64,000 bases of DNA from NCBI GenBank assembly GCA_028583415.1, contig CM053270.1, positions 64,593,517 to 64,657,516 of the forward strand, written 5' to 3'. The notes below the pieces were generated by a model, which ran no database searches, was not told the origin of the DNA, and saw only the letters and a program-made list of their open reading frames with translations. This stretch comes from Protea cynaroides (lineage: Eukaryota > Streptophyta > Magnoliopsida > Proteales > Proteaceae). The number at the start of each line of letters is the position of its first letter. Positions within the stretch are counted from its first letter, which is position 1. Below, in pieces: positions 13,958 through 27,700 of the stretch. Made by a program: the position numbers and the translations under genes.

Positions 13958-15674
13958 GGGGAAAATCTCCCATCTTGTGTGGAGAAAAGAAGGAAAGGAG
14001 AGAGAAAAGGATTTGGAGAACAATTAGGAAAATAAGAAACCTATTGGCTCTAGGAGAGAGGGAAATAAAGTAAATAAAAAGGGCTTATAGCCCAAATCGT
14101 GGACAGTAAAGAAAGGAGAGAGAAAATAGTGAAGAGACATTCACCGGGAAAAAAAATAGTGGAGAGAAGCTAGAGAAGGGGAAAACCAAGAAGAGGGGGA
14201 GAGTGTGAAATCAAGAGCAAGAAAAAAACAACAGAAAATCTAAGTAAGTTCATAATTTAAATTTATGTTCAGATTTATCTCACCTTCTTCATATCAATCT
14301 CAGACCTATATACATATTTATACCCTCCCAGATTCTATATCAGTCCATGTATACATAAGTATATCAGCCCAGAATTTTATATCATTCCAGAATTTTGTTA
14401 TACCAGATTGTATACAGCAGATTTAGACTAAATTATATGACAGATCGACCTCTGTTCCAGAATTGGATCAGGTTCCTACCAGCTAATATATATATATATA
14501 TATCCAAGAAGAGAGAACTCAACAAGCACCCAAACGGAGAAGGGAGCCAACAAGCGAAGGAGGGGCAAACCACTGGAACAGGATCCAGAGGCAGCCCTAC
14601 CAAAAAACACCAAAAGAAAACCCTGCAGAAGCAGAAGGACAAGGATCACTAAGCAGTAGATACATTCCACTTAGAAAGAAGATGGGCAATCCGGGCTGAG
14701 GCTGAGGAATGCCACTTAATGGAGTAGCATCTACTTTGGACCTCAGACTTGACAAGCATAATGATGGCCTCCCTTGTTTTCGATTTGCTGTTGAAGGTTC
14801 TTGCATTTATCTCTAGACAAATATGGGATATGAATAAGACTGCACAGAATGCCAGTTTCCTCAGATCCCCAATGTTGCCTCCTCCCTTAAAGGCCCTAAC
14901 AATCCATCCAGCTTTTTAATCCACTTTCTTTTTTGGTTTGCACATTCAAGCAATAGACTTCCAAATAGAGAAGGTAAAATGACATTCAAAGAACCAAGTG
15001 ATTTCTGGACTCCATTCCTGTCCAGCAGAAGCAACATGATGGGGAGACTGGAAATCTGAGGAAGGCTCAGTTGACCTGGCATTGGAAGAGCATCCATCAT
15101 ACCTCTCCAAGCAACAAAGGAGTGTCTAGGAATGTTCCTAAAAAACAAATAGTTTTCCACCAGGTCACCGAATGATCATATTCATATTTGCCTCAGTTTA
15201 TTTATATCAGTCCAGAAGTTTGCTGTACCAGATTGGTTTCTCTTTGCTATATGGTTCATCCGGGGGAGAGATCGAGCTTCAAGAAATAGTGAATGATCTT
15301 ATCAATACACAAATGTATAACTCCCCAGGAATTTCAATTGCGCTTATATTCATCACTATAGGAATTGGGTTCAAGCTTTCCCCAGCCCCTTCTCATCAAT
15401 AGACTCCTAACGTATACGAAGGAGTGCGGCTCATTCAATAAATTCCTACCTCCATATCTATCTCTGAGATGTTTGGATTTTTCAAAACTCCATGGACATG
15501 CAGAAGAGAAATGCTATCCACACTCGGACCAAGACATAACTTTTACCAGTTTATATCAGTCCAGAAGTTTGCTGTACCAGATTGTATACAGCAGATTTAG
15601 ACTAAATCACATGACAGATTTGTCTCAGTTCCTAGATTGATCTCTGTTCCAGAATTGGATCAAATTCCTACCAG

Positions 15675-15708
<34 letters not shown>

Positions 15709-18700
15709 AGATTTCAAACGAACTGTATATCAGTTTATATGTATCATGTCAGATTTATATATCAGTAATATATATACAGATTTGTACTTCATGTACCAGT
15801 ATAATTATACCAAATTTTGCATATCAATACATGCATATCAGATTTAAATATCCGTACATGTATGTCATTATGGAGTTATATATATAAATAGTTGTCAAGG
15901 CGCCAAAGCGAACCAAGGCGTTGGAGGCCTAACGGGGCGCCTAGGCGACCAAGGAGCCCGCCTAGACGATCAAGGCGCCCGCCTAGGGCATCAAGGTGCC
16001 CAATTTTTCAAGGCAACCCAAGGCCGCCTAAGCGGCACCTTGACATATATATATATATATAACTGATGTATGCAAATTGTAATATATGTAGGATTTGATA
16101 TTGCTAAGTGATCGAAGGACGAACAATGTGTGTGCAGAGAGAGGTAAGTGGAGTGTAGCGAATTCACATCACTTATGTGAAGTGTTTCCGTGTTTGACTT
16201 ATGATTTATTTTCCTTAAAATAATATTGCTTGCCTATATTGTGAGTGACTTGATGTTCTGAATGCTATAGTAACCATGATATATATGATTTACTGATATT
16301 GATATTTGTTAATAGTTGCTTACATGTTTTATTACATACAAAAGGTGTTGAAAGATATTGGATTTTATCATGTTTCATATTTGCATGTGCTAAGAGTATG
16401 TGTGATCTTCATTCACCCAAAAAGAAAAAGAGTGTGATAGTGTTTTTGACATGCATCCTAAAAGACAAGTTTTATAAGGGAATGAGCATTGAGGAGTTAA
16501 GGGTGATTGACCATACCAAGCCAAGTATAGAGTAATGTGGACCATGAGGGTGGGGAGTACCACCTGAGTCATGATCCATGAGCCACGGATGAGGTGGGTC
16601 ATGTACGGACGACCAAAATATAAATTAAATGAGCCGTTAAACTCTCTACTATGGTTAATTGTAGTCAATTATTCCTAGTGTTGGCCGGAAGAGAAAATTT
16701 TAAATGTGCACTATTCTAAATAAAAGGAGTGAGTTTTTCCTTGCATTACGTATATTTGACATGTTTTTTGTTGTGCTTATCACACTGAGCTGGTGAGCTC
16801 CCTTACAATTGATATCTCAAATGACGAAGATGTTGAAGAGGAATAGGGAGAACTGTAGAAGATGAGCAAGCTTGTCCTATAGTAGATGTTGATATGTCTT
16901 TTATTAGAATGCTTGTAATAGGGTTTTAATTTTACAAATGTAAAGACAATTTAGTTTTAGTTTTATGACTATTGTTTACATATACAAGACTGCCACCAAT
17001 AGGCTTTGTGACAATCTTTTAATTATCGTTTTATATTTGAGTTGGATTTTTAAGATAATAAACTATCAAGGTTTAATTTTTGAGTGATCGTTTGATCATC
17101 GTCTGAGATGGCTATACCTTCATCTTTAATAGGGTGTAGGTCATGTCATCCAGATTCATAGTTTAATTTGACTTAGTCTATCTTATAATATTTATTCATT
17201 TATAACTCCATGCAAACAGAAGATCTCGACAACTTCAAGACATAATGACAAAGCTACAAAATGCATAGGTGAGAAAGATGGAACCTGTAAACATATTGGA
17301 AAGCACCAAGCACTCTAATTTCCTCATGTGTTGCTTGTTCACCCAATATACTTAAAGCATCTGGTGCATGTGCAGCTATTATACATGCATCATATGTCTC
17401 TTGTAAGCCATCTACACCTAATACGGTACAACCTGCCAATTTAGCAGCAAAGTTTTCATGGTTATGATTGATGGAATTATGGCATAACCTAAAATTCAAA
17501 TGTATTTAATAATATCCTTCCTTCTAGTGCAGTAGTAGCAATACCAATATCAAGCTTAGAACTTTGAAATTTATCTTATCCTGAGAAGCTCGTTCCTTAA
17601 AAATCTTCAGGTACACAATTGTATTGTCATCCTGAACTAATATCTAAAGCCTTAAGTTTCAGATAGGAGAGACCTATCACTTTAGGTTTAAAAACATGCA
17701 CTGGAGAAGCTCAAGTCATGCACTCTGAAGGATACCTTCCAGAAGAGAGCATCCTTTCCGTTTTTGGTTACTACATCACCTCCAAGAAAAGAAAAGAAGA
17801 AGAAAAAAAGCAGAAATAAAACAAAATAGAATAGCAAACTGAAGCCTCAAGCAGCTCTGCATTCAGCTTTACACATAAATTAGGACCAACACCTCAGAAT
17901 TAAGAGGTCAGCCTACCTATCCAAAAAAAAAAGAAGCTTTACACATAAATTAGCAAAAATAAAATATGAAACATGCTTTCAAATTGTCTCTTGGCTTTAA
18001 TTCTTTTGTGGAGAAACATGCTTCAAAAATGGTGTCTAAGCAATTAATGAGCTTTCTATAGTGAACCTTGTGAAAGAGACATTAGAAAGCAAGAAACATA
18101 CCATCATGCACATCTCAGAGATAAGTTCCTAAAGATGAAACCTAGATGAATAAAATGAGATTTGTTGTATCTCAAAAGTGCATCAGATAGTTAGCCAAGG
18201 AAGAACCTGCTTACCCCCATCATAAGTTGAAACCGACTGCACTGCACATCCTGTTCTCATTTGACAACCTTTATGCTCCAGCACTTCTTTAACCTGTGTA
18301 ATTTTGTTTTCCCTATTTTGATTACAACCAATATTGACTCAAAGAAATAGACATAGTGGTTAAAAAAAAATAATAAATAAAGAATACAGTAAGCTAAATG
18401 ATTTAGGACACTTTTAATGGAAAAGGATATAAAATACAACCTTATTGACATAAGTATGTGAACGCGATCTGACGGTTAGCCATTGTGGACGGCCAAAAAG
18501 CTGCAGCATAAATCAAACTAACTTTACCATAGATTCCATAAAGCTTATATAAGAAAACCTCCGGTGACGGCTGAAAACAAGTTCTGAGCATACGTAAGAA
18601 ACCACACGACACAAGAACACTAGAAACCTTTGGTAAACTTAAAATAATTTACCTGAAGAAGATGATGATTCCGGCAGAATGAAAGGACAGAGAAAGCTGA

Positions 18701-21700
18701 AAAGCTCATCACTCCGGATGAAGGGCAGGACCAGATTGAAGCACATATTGGCACCTGCAGAATTAGACAACTGCAACATAATTACATATTGGATGACAAA
18801 ATAAAATACACTTTTGGATATACAAATTTATATATAAAGCCTCAAGATGTGAGAGATAAAAGTGCATCAGAGATCTCACAAGATAAGCCTTCTGAAATAA
18901 GTCAGAGTAACCACGTGATTTGATGAAATGCCCCAAGGTTTCATTGCGATCAATGTCAGGGTTATTCTCAAGCTCTTCTAGGTACCTGCACATCAGTATA
19001 TTCTCTCTAACTTTAGTCAAAGAGGTAGTAACATAGGAAAGAGATGGAATTCATCTTCAGTCAAGGGCATACCCATTGCACGAGGCTCCCATCACTATGG
19101 GATCGGGGGAGGGGCTTATATACACAGCCTTACCCCTGCTTCACAGAGAGGCTGTTTCCAAATTCAAACCCATGACCACTAGGTCACAGTGGAGCAACCT
19201 TACCGTTGTAGCAAGGCCAACCCTTATGCAATTCATCTTCGGTACAACTAAAAAATTGGGAATATCATAAGGAATTAAGTCATCAGCCTGAAGAGGTACG
19301 CTAGCCTATTAGATGGAAATTATTGCAGAATTTCTTGTAAACTTCAGATTTTCTTGTTGATGAAAGATCATGTTTTAGTTTTAAGTATCATGCAACTAAC
19401 TCGAATTGTAGCATTGTAAATTTTCCATGTGAAAGTGGTTTGAAATTTGGTATTTTTATCTTTCAGTGTCCTCGACTGAGATATTAGTATTAAAGAGAAT
19501 GTCTCAAACACTGAAAATGTGTAAAACAGCAATGTTTCTGTAAAAATTGACACCCCAAAAAAATCTGGTGGCCCTCCACTAATTCACTATGGCTCGACAT
19601 TTTCTCAGATGAGGCATTCACTCAGACCATATATGAATTATAGGAGTATTCTTGAAGACATCAAGTGTTTGTCATTGCTTTCAGTTTCTCATGAATCAAG
19701 AGGGCTATTCCTGAAAGCTAAGAATTACTGTAGAAGTTGGGGCTGTGAATTGTAATCCTCAAGGGTTGAACCATAAAAATGATATAAAATGAAGATACAG
19801 ATGCATTAAAAGATCAAGTTCTTTCCAGTCCTGCCTGCCTACCTGAAAAATATATTCGGATTTACACTTTACCATAAAAATGCTATAACTAAGAAACATA
19901 ATTTTCTCTTGTTCTTCTTTTAAATTTACCTCTAGAAGTAAGTACCCACTACAGGATTTCTTTAGAATAGAAAAAAAGAAAGAAATGAAAATGTTTTCTA
20001 GCTCAACATATAAGAAATATCTAAAAGCCGGCCAAGAGCTTTATGCCAGAAAATATCTACAAATTTTCAAATTCTTGGTTGAACTATCAGATTCAACATC
20101 TGCCCAGATCCTTAAAATCTATATTAACACAGACAAAAATTAATTGCAGCAGTATCATATAGTCTGTTTGCTTAACTGGAACCATTTTATACCCCCTCAA
20201 TTGGAATAAGAAACTCCACCGATTTGAATTCTAACAATGTGACAATTATCTCATTGTTTTTGAACTCTAAACCAGCAGCAGAAAGCAAGAGCATTAGATA
20301 TCTCGGCTCAACTGCTTCATGATGTTTTTAATACTCCTTTTTCTTCATTATTCCCCTCACCTTATTTGCTTGATCCCACATTTTCCTCTCTGCATATATG
20401 CTTGAAAGAACAGCTTAATTTCCCAAGTTTCCATTCTCAATCTCAGTCAGTCTCTGTACAACAATTTCTGCCAACCCAAGATTTCCATAAATTATCCATG
20501 CACCAGGCAAAGCGCCCCACGAGCTAGGCTCAGGTCTGATAGGCATGCTCAAAATCAGGTTGTAGGCCTCGTCAAGGCAGCCAGAATGACCAAGGAGGCC
20601 CACCAGGCACGTGCAGTCTCCACTGTAGGTTCAATTTGACCTAGCTTAAGCATCAAATAGAAGTACCTAAGATCCTCATCCATCAACCCTCTATGGTAAC
20701 AAGCAGTCAAGATCCAGTGAAGGTGATGCATTTTGCTTGGACCTTGGCAGTTGGCTCCAATCATCATAGAAAACAAGGAGAAGGCACTGCATCCCCATAG
20801 ATGACATATCCTGTTATCATCAAAATATAGGATACTACGTACTTCCTAGGTATCTAATTGAATATATCAATAGCTTAGTTTGATGCTTCCACATTGTACA
20901 TACATGCTGATAGCAGCATTGTGGACACATAAACCAGACTTGAACCCACCTTCACTTATATTGTTCCCTACTCGATGCACACAAATCAACACTTCCTTTT
21001 TGAGTAGTAAGTAAATCATATCCAACATGGTGATCTCATCAACCTTAACATCAGTAGCCAGCATTTCATGGGAAAGTTTAATAGCCATGCTTGGTTGCCC
21101 ATTCTGAGCATACCAAGAAATCATGGTCGTCCATGTTACCACCTCTCTCTCAACCATGAATGGCAATCTTGAACTTGTCACGTCTCCGGCCTTTGAATAA
21201 CGACCCATCAGTATGGTCCACTGACACTGCATTCCTCCAAGGCATGCTGTTAGAATACCAATGTACTGTCTCCATATCCCAGATTGCACCAGAACATCAA
21301 TCACTCTATTTCAGGAGACAAGATTCCTTACAGGCATGTCATGGAAGAGTTCCTGTGCCTGTTCCAAAAGCCCATGCTTGCAGTAGCCTGCAATAATGGG
21401 TCCAAGAAACCACATTTTTCATGGTCATATCGTCAAACACCTGCATTGCAAGCTTGCAGGATCTATTGTACCGCATTCTACACACATGTTCAAGAGAGTA
21501 GTGTCTGGGAAAAAACATCGGACACAAAACCCAGTTTGACAACTTCTGTCTGTATCTTCTCACCATGGGAGAGACCATTCAGGGCCGCACAAAATTTGAG
21601 CACAGATGGAAGATTCAAACAATTGGACTGAAAGTGCTGGCATCTCTGAAAGAACCATAGCATGAATGGCCTCTGATGGCAGAGGTCCAAAAAATCCATC

Positions 21701-24700
21701 TGGGCACTCCACCAGGTTGAAAAGAACGGAAATAGCCTGGATTTCCCAGCCAACTAGACAGGATCATCTGAACAGATTCAGATATTCGAATTCGTGGATC
21801 CCTTCATCAAACACAAAAAACAGATCAATTGGATTTGTTTATTGGAAAAGGCAACCAATTCCATCCGATGATAATCCTTGGATATGTACTCAAACTTTAC
21901 ACCCACTAGATTGACCTTCTCCAGCTAAATCACTAGCCCTCAAAACTTTCAGCCATCTTAAGTTCCCTGTTCTACATCTGCCTTCCCAAACCAACCGTCC
22001 ACAAATGTTAACTATAGATAACTTCCATCTGCAGAGAACCACAGAACCCTCATGGACCATTTATCTCCAATAATAACTCCTCTAGTTTCCATAGCCAAAC
22101 AGAAGTCAAGGTCGGTGTCATTAAAAGCTTGTGAGAAACTGACGATGGAACAAGGGGAAGGAACGGAAAAAGGCCCGTTGGAGGACTACCCAGATAGAAT
22201 GTAGTGTAGTCGTATTCATCTCCAATCGCTGGAGCTCCAATCGAGGATCCAGCGGTAACCAGGCGCATCTACCGATAAGGGAAAAGGAAAGGCTGTCAGG
22301 AAGTCTCAGGCAGGCAAACAGTTAACACCAGTAAGCGTAGAACTAAAATGGCGGACTGGTTGTCGATCGAGAACTGAATACGGTAGTACTACGGTCCCGA
22401 ACACATCCCGGGTCCAGACTCCAAATTCCCCATAATCGAATGCGTTACAAAACCCGAGTCCATCAAAAAAGAAAATTGATGGAATTTTTGTCTCCATCAA
22501 ACAAAGGGCTTTGTCTACACAGCTGGTAAACGCAAAACGAAAGATGGAAGACATCAGATTTGGAAGAGACGAAATACATGGCAGGGAAATAAAAATATGG
22601 GTGTCAAAATTGAGGTATCCCTTTCCATACCGAAAGACGGATGTAACCCAAGGTGTTAAACTATGAGGTTTCGGTTCATAGTTTCGGTTGGGTGTATAAT
22701 GAGTAAATCAAAATCGAATCATTGATTAATGATTTCAAAATGCTTATTAAAATTGAATATTAATCGGTTTCGATTTTTCGATTTTTAAATGGTTTTATTG
22801 CCAGGAGGAAGGGGAAAGGAATTAGGAACAAAATAGAGGGAAAACTAAAGAAATCACTAAAATAATTTAAATCATATATGAAGGTGGATTTACGACTTAA
22901 AAATATGTAATGTGAAAAACATTAAAATATAATTTATTTATACAAATATAAATATTTAACACTAAGGGATTAATAAAGGTTTAGTCGGATTTAGGGTTCC
23001 AAATAGTCGGTTTAAACGATTTCATTTCTGAAACCAGAATCAAACCATTTAATAATTCGTTTTCACGGTTTCGGTTTAAACGATTTAATTCTATTTTGAT
23101 ACATGGTTCGGGTTCATTTTTGACACCCTCAAATTGTAACCAAACCAAATCAAATTTTGTATTGGTTGGGTATTGATTTTAGTTTTTAGAAACCGATGAA
23201 AAAAATAAAACCGACTAAACTGATCGACATGGTCTAATAGATTGAACTAAAAAAAAAAACTGATAAAATTCAAAATATTTTTCCTTTTAATGTATGAAAA
23301 ACCAAGACTAAACCAAATAAACCCATAACAACTATTAAGAGAAATCGATAAGGGACCAAATCCTACTTAACTGATAATTATTTATTGCAGTTTTGAATTT
23401 GTAAACCAGGCTGAGACAATATAATAAAAAAAAAAAAACCACCATAAATCAAACCAAACCGTTTAACATCCTTAAGAAATGATTATATAACAAACTCCAA
23501 AACGTTTTAAATTTGATTATTAATTTTATTTCACTTTGCTATCAAAAAGAAAGAAAAACCAAAAAATTTTATGTGAAAAATATAATTACCAAATACAATA
23601 AGAGTTTTAAATAAATTAGATAACCGTGATTACTCACTTCGTTTCCCTTCCTTCACCTGCAACTATCCCTGATGCTACAAATTTTGTCACCGAATCGATT
23701 TATGGGCTTTCAAGTCTTCACGAGTTATGGACTCTAAAATTTGGGAAAGGAATCTACAAATTGTTGGCTTACATTGACCTTAGAAATGTTAAGCTAAGAT
23801 CCAACATGAAAAAGGTGCATCAATGGAGTCACTGAGCATCATAAAGGGGTTTGCATTTCTATTGAAGAAAAGAAGATAGACTATATATATATAAGATGGT
23901 ACAAAAAGAAAACGTATACATCTTTTTCCCTTACTAGAGTTTAAGCATTCCTCAAAAAGAGAAAATAACAGAAGAAAGAAAAGGTTTACAAGGTACACTT
24001 TCGACTTTCATATAATTTAAGGTGCTTAATTTTTTTCAATTATATAGGTTTTATAGGATTAAGACTTTCATGTGGACATTTTGTTGAAAGTTCAGCTACC
24101 ATTCATCCAAAAATAGACACACAAATCAAATGGTTAGAGATATCTAACATGCTAATATTTGGTATGGTAATAGCTGTTTAAGTTTTCATCTTAAAAGTTT
24201 GAACTAATAAGTGGAGGGACTTTTACATATATAAGGTGTCCAAGGTCTTAGTTTTTAAGCAATGTGAAATTATTTCCAACACTTGCAACCTCACGTATTA
24301 CCCCTCTTTTGGGTGGCAGCACACATGGCATGTAGTCCCTCGTTTTGGGTGATCGTACAGAATGAATCTGAAGCTCTGATATCATGTTAAATTTTTAACT
24401 CAAAATTTCGAACTTGTACGTGGAGGGACTCTCACTTATATAAGACGCCCAAGGTCTTCGTCTTTAAATAATGTGAGATTATTCCCAACAATGGCAAATA
24501 TAAAATGCAATGAAATATCCTTCTTCTTTTTTTGCTGTAGTATTAATGAAAAAATAAAAAAAGAAGATGATATTTTATTACAGAATAGGGGAAAGAAGAT
24601 GGTTACCTGAGAACATCAGCTTTAAACTTGATTACTTCCCGAAGCATTTGCCAGAAGTAAGGATTGAAGGCATTAACTTTCTGTGCAAACAAGCTGGATA

Positions 24701-27700
24701 ACCCATTACGGCTTCCCCATTCGCATCCATGGCCCTTGTCTAGACTCACTGCGAATGACATATCCGAAGCTTCCATCTCCACCCCAAGGCTCTCGAAAAA
24801 CTCCATCATATTTGGATACGTAACCTATCCATCAGTCATGCAATTCTTCCATTTCAGTATCACCAATTATCGAAGTGTTCTCTTTTTCTAGTTATTCTCA
24901 TCATTTGTTTATCAGAGAATCTTTGGATAAGTCATGTCACATTAAATATAACTTTTTCTCGTAAATTAAGAAAAAATAAAAAAAAATTGAACAATATACA
25001 TATTGGATTGAACTGATAAACAACTCATGTTTAGATAATGATCTGAAATATATATGTACAAATTTTAGACAGGGTAAACCCCTAGATCAATCATGTTGTA
25101 CAAATAAAGATCCACGGAGGCCCATTTGATGGAGAATCAGGAATCAATCACTTTTAATGAATCCTACAAGGAGATCAGTTATTAGAAACATCAACTCACT
25201 CTCCTGTTTAAAAGAAAAAAAAAATACAGATAATAGTTCACTTGCATATACTTGTATCATTCCTGTGATTCCATCATCATCTAGATTCAGTGGGTTCCGT
25301 ATCACATCGACGGTGATGGGATCCCATGAAAAGTACATGTAAATGCAGGTAGTCTGAACTCACAAAAAAGTACTCTTTTCCCATCTATATTACCCATCAA
25401 TATGCAAGTTAAGAGAGAAATATAACGACACAGAAAATGTGTGTGGGAGCCAGTCCAAGGTCCCAACGTATATTTCTTGCTTGGACCATTGAATGACAAG
25501 CCTCAATTCTCAACTGTTCGAGGTAGACTCCTAAACACAGATGTGCAACAGCTTCACAGACCCATTTTTTTGGGCATAGGACCGTTTAAACTGGCCCTTT
25601 CCATATTTTGGTGGTCTGGGCCTGGGTTGAACACGGTTCATTCTACATTCTGATTGGAAAAGGTTTCCATCCTAATCATTTGTCTTTTTTTTCTTTCTCT
25701 TTTGAGAGCTCGTTTAGTCTACGTTCTGTATGCATTATCATTCTTAGAATGCATTATAAGTCATGAGCACACTATCAGATGATAAAAACAATGTTTGATA
25801 TGCATTCTCATTCTTAAATCGTCTAAGCATTCCGGTTCATTCTAAAATACACTCTTTAGCCTATTCTGCATTTTGAATCCAAAACGAAAATTTATTGCTA
25901 TTTAACCTGTTCTCATTCTCTAATAGGAAATGCATTTCTAAGATTGCATACCAAACAAGCGCAACCTTTTTTTTATGGGTTCTGGCTATGAGGCCATCTC
26001 GTGTTGCATGTTGGATGTTCAAATATAACCATTTCAAACTATTTGCCACGGTCCAGATCCTCTCCAGGCACCAGCCCCCAGCTCCCAATTCATCTTACGT
26101 GCATTGGATCATACTCACACCTAGAAGGGCCAACGAAGGCCTGTATACGTTTTTTTTTTCCCATTTTGTCTAACAGTAAGCATCGGGTTAGCAAAACTCT
26201 TATGTAACCAGCCTGCTTAACATGTGATTAACAGTTAACGTGGACCTAATGAAAGTTAAAAAAAAAAAGTAGTGTATGTTTTTATTTATTTTATTTAATT
26301 ATAATTACTTAAGGATAACGATAGCTGACCCTGTCAACTATACGTCATCTTCAGTAGGTAGCTAGCTAGCATCTCTCCTTAACCCCATAAGGTTGCTAAA
26401 TCATTTTTTATTCGTGAACGTTTGTTATATTTTACTAATGTGATTATCATTGATATTCTTAATTTCTTACTAACCAGTAAAAGATTTTTCATGGGATCAT
26501 TCTTAATTGTTGTGGCCCTTTATGGTAGCACCTTTTGGTTAGGTCCCTCTTCCTGTTTCGATAAAATCTTCCGAAAAAGATGTTTTGGTATGTCAACCAT
26601 GGGAGCTATTTTGAATCTAGTATTCAATAGGGGTGTTTTTGGTATTGTATATAATTTTAAATCTATTTCTCTAAACAAATTTTTTTTTCCTTCTTTTAAA
26701 CCATTAAAATGAGAGGTGGAGAAGTCAAATTGGAATGAAAAATACAATTACCATTGGCAATTATACTCTATGAGCCTTGCCAGATAGCTCAGGTGGATTA
26801 TAGTTAAGGGTGTAATAGGTTGGTCTGGGTTGGTTTTGATTTGAATCATTTCGATGTCCAGCTTGATAGGTATAGTTTTAGATCAATTTGATAAGCTACT
26901 TCGTAACTAATAACTATCACTTTGATTCAGTTTTGGACCCTTATTGGGCTGGTAATGGACTAGATTTGGTTTAGATTCAACGATTAGACCAATAATAAAC
27001 AAGTTAACAACTCTCACATCACTCTCCCCCATCTTTAATATCTCTTTTATCCGCCCTATGCAAAAATTTAACAATAAACTTGAATTCATAAAGATAGGGA
27101 TGAGATGAGGAATTTAAAAAGATAGAAATCATTACGGATAAATTATTTTCGGTTTATATTTGGTTTGGATTTGAGCTAGTATCGTTTCAGTCTAATCAGT
27201 CCAGTTTTGGGCTAGCCTGGACCAGACCAAGACCGATATCTTTTTTATTCCTCAGCCCAATCTGGTCCAATAAGATTTCGATCTAGTTTGGTCTGGACAG
27301 ATTCAGACTGGGTTGATTTTGGTTTTTGATTTAGACTCAACTTTAACACCCTTAATTATAGCCCAATAGAAAGACTATTCCAAAAGGGTTTTTTGTTTTT
27401 CGATAGAACCATTCCAAAAAGTTGACCGGTTCAATATAGTAGTTAGATTAAGGTCCAACCGACAGAGCTTGGTTCCCACACTATGTCGCTATCACCTTCT
27501 ACTATAACTGTTGTTACATCTTTAATTGACTTTAGAGAACATTCTTCCCAATAATTAGGGTTAGGTATCTCCCAATTGGACTTGTTTCAAGAATTATATT
27601 TCTTTATCAATGAAATTCTACTTGCTTATAAAAAATAAAAAATAAATTCTGTGGCGAAGGGCGGCTCTTACAATGGAGATGCAGGAACTCTGCCCCTATT

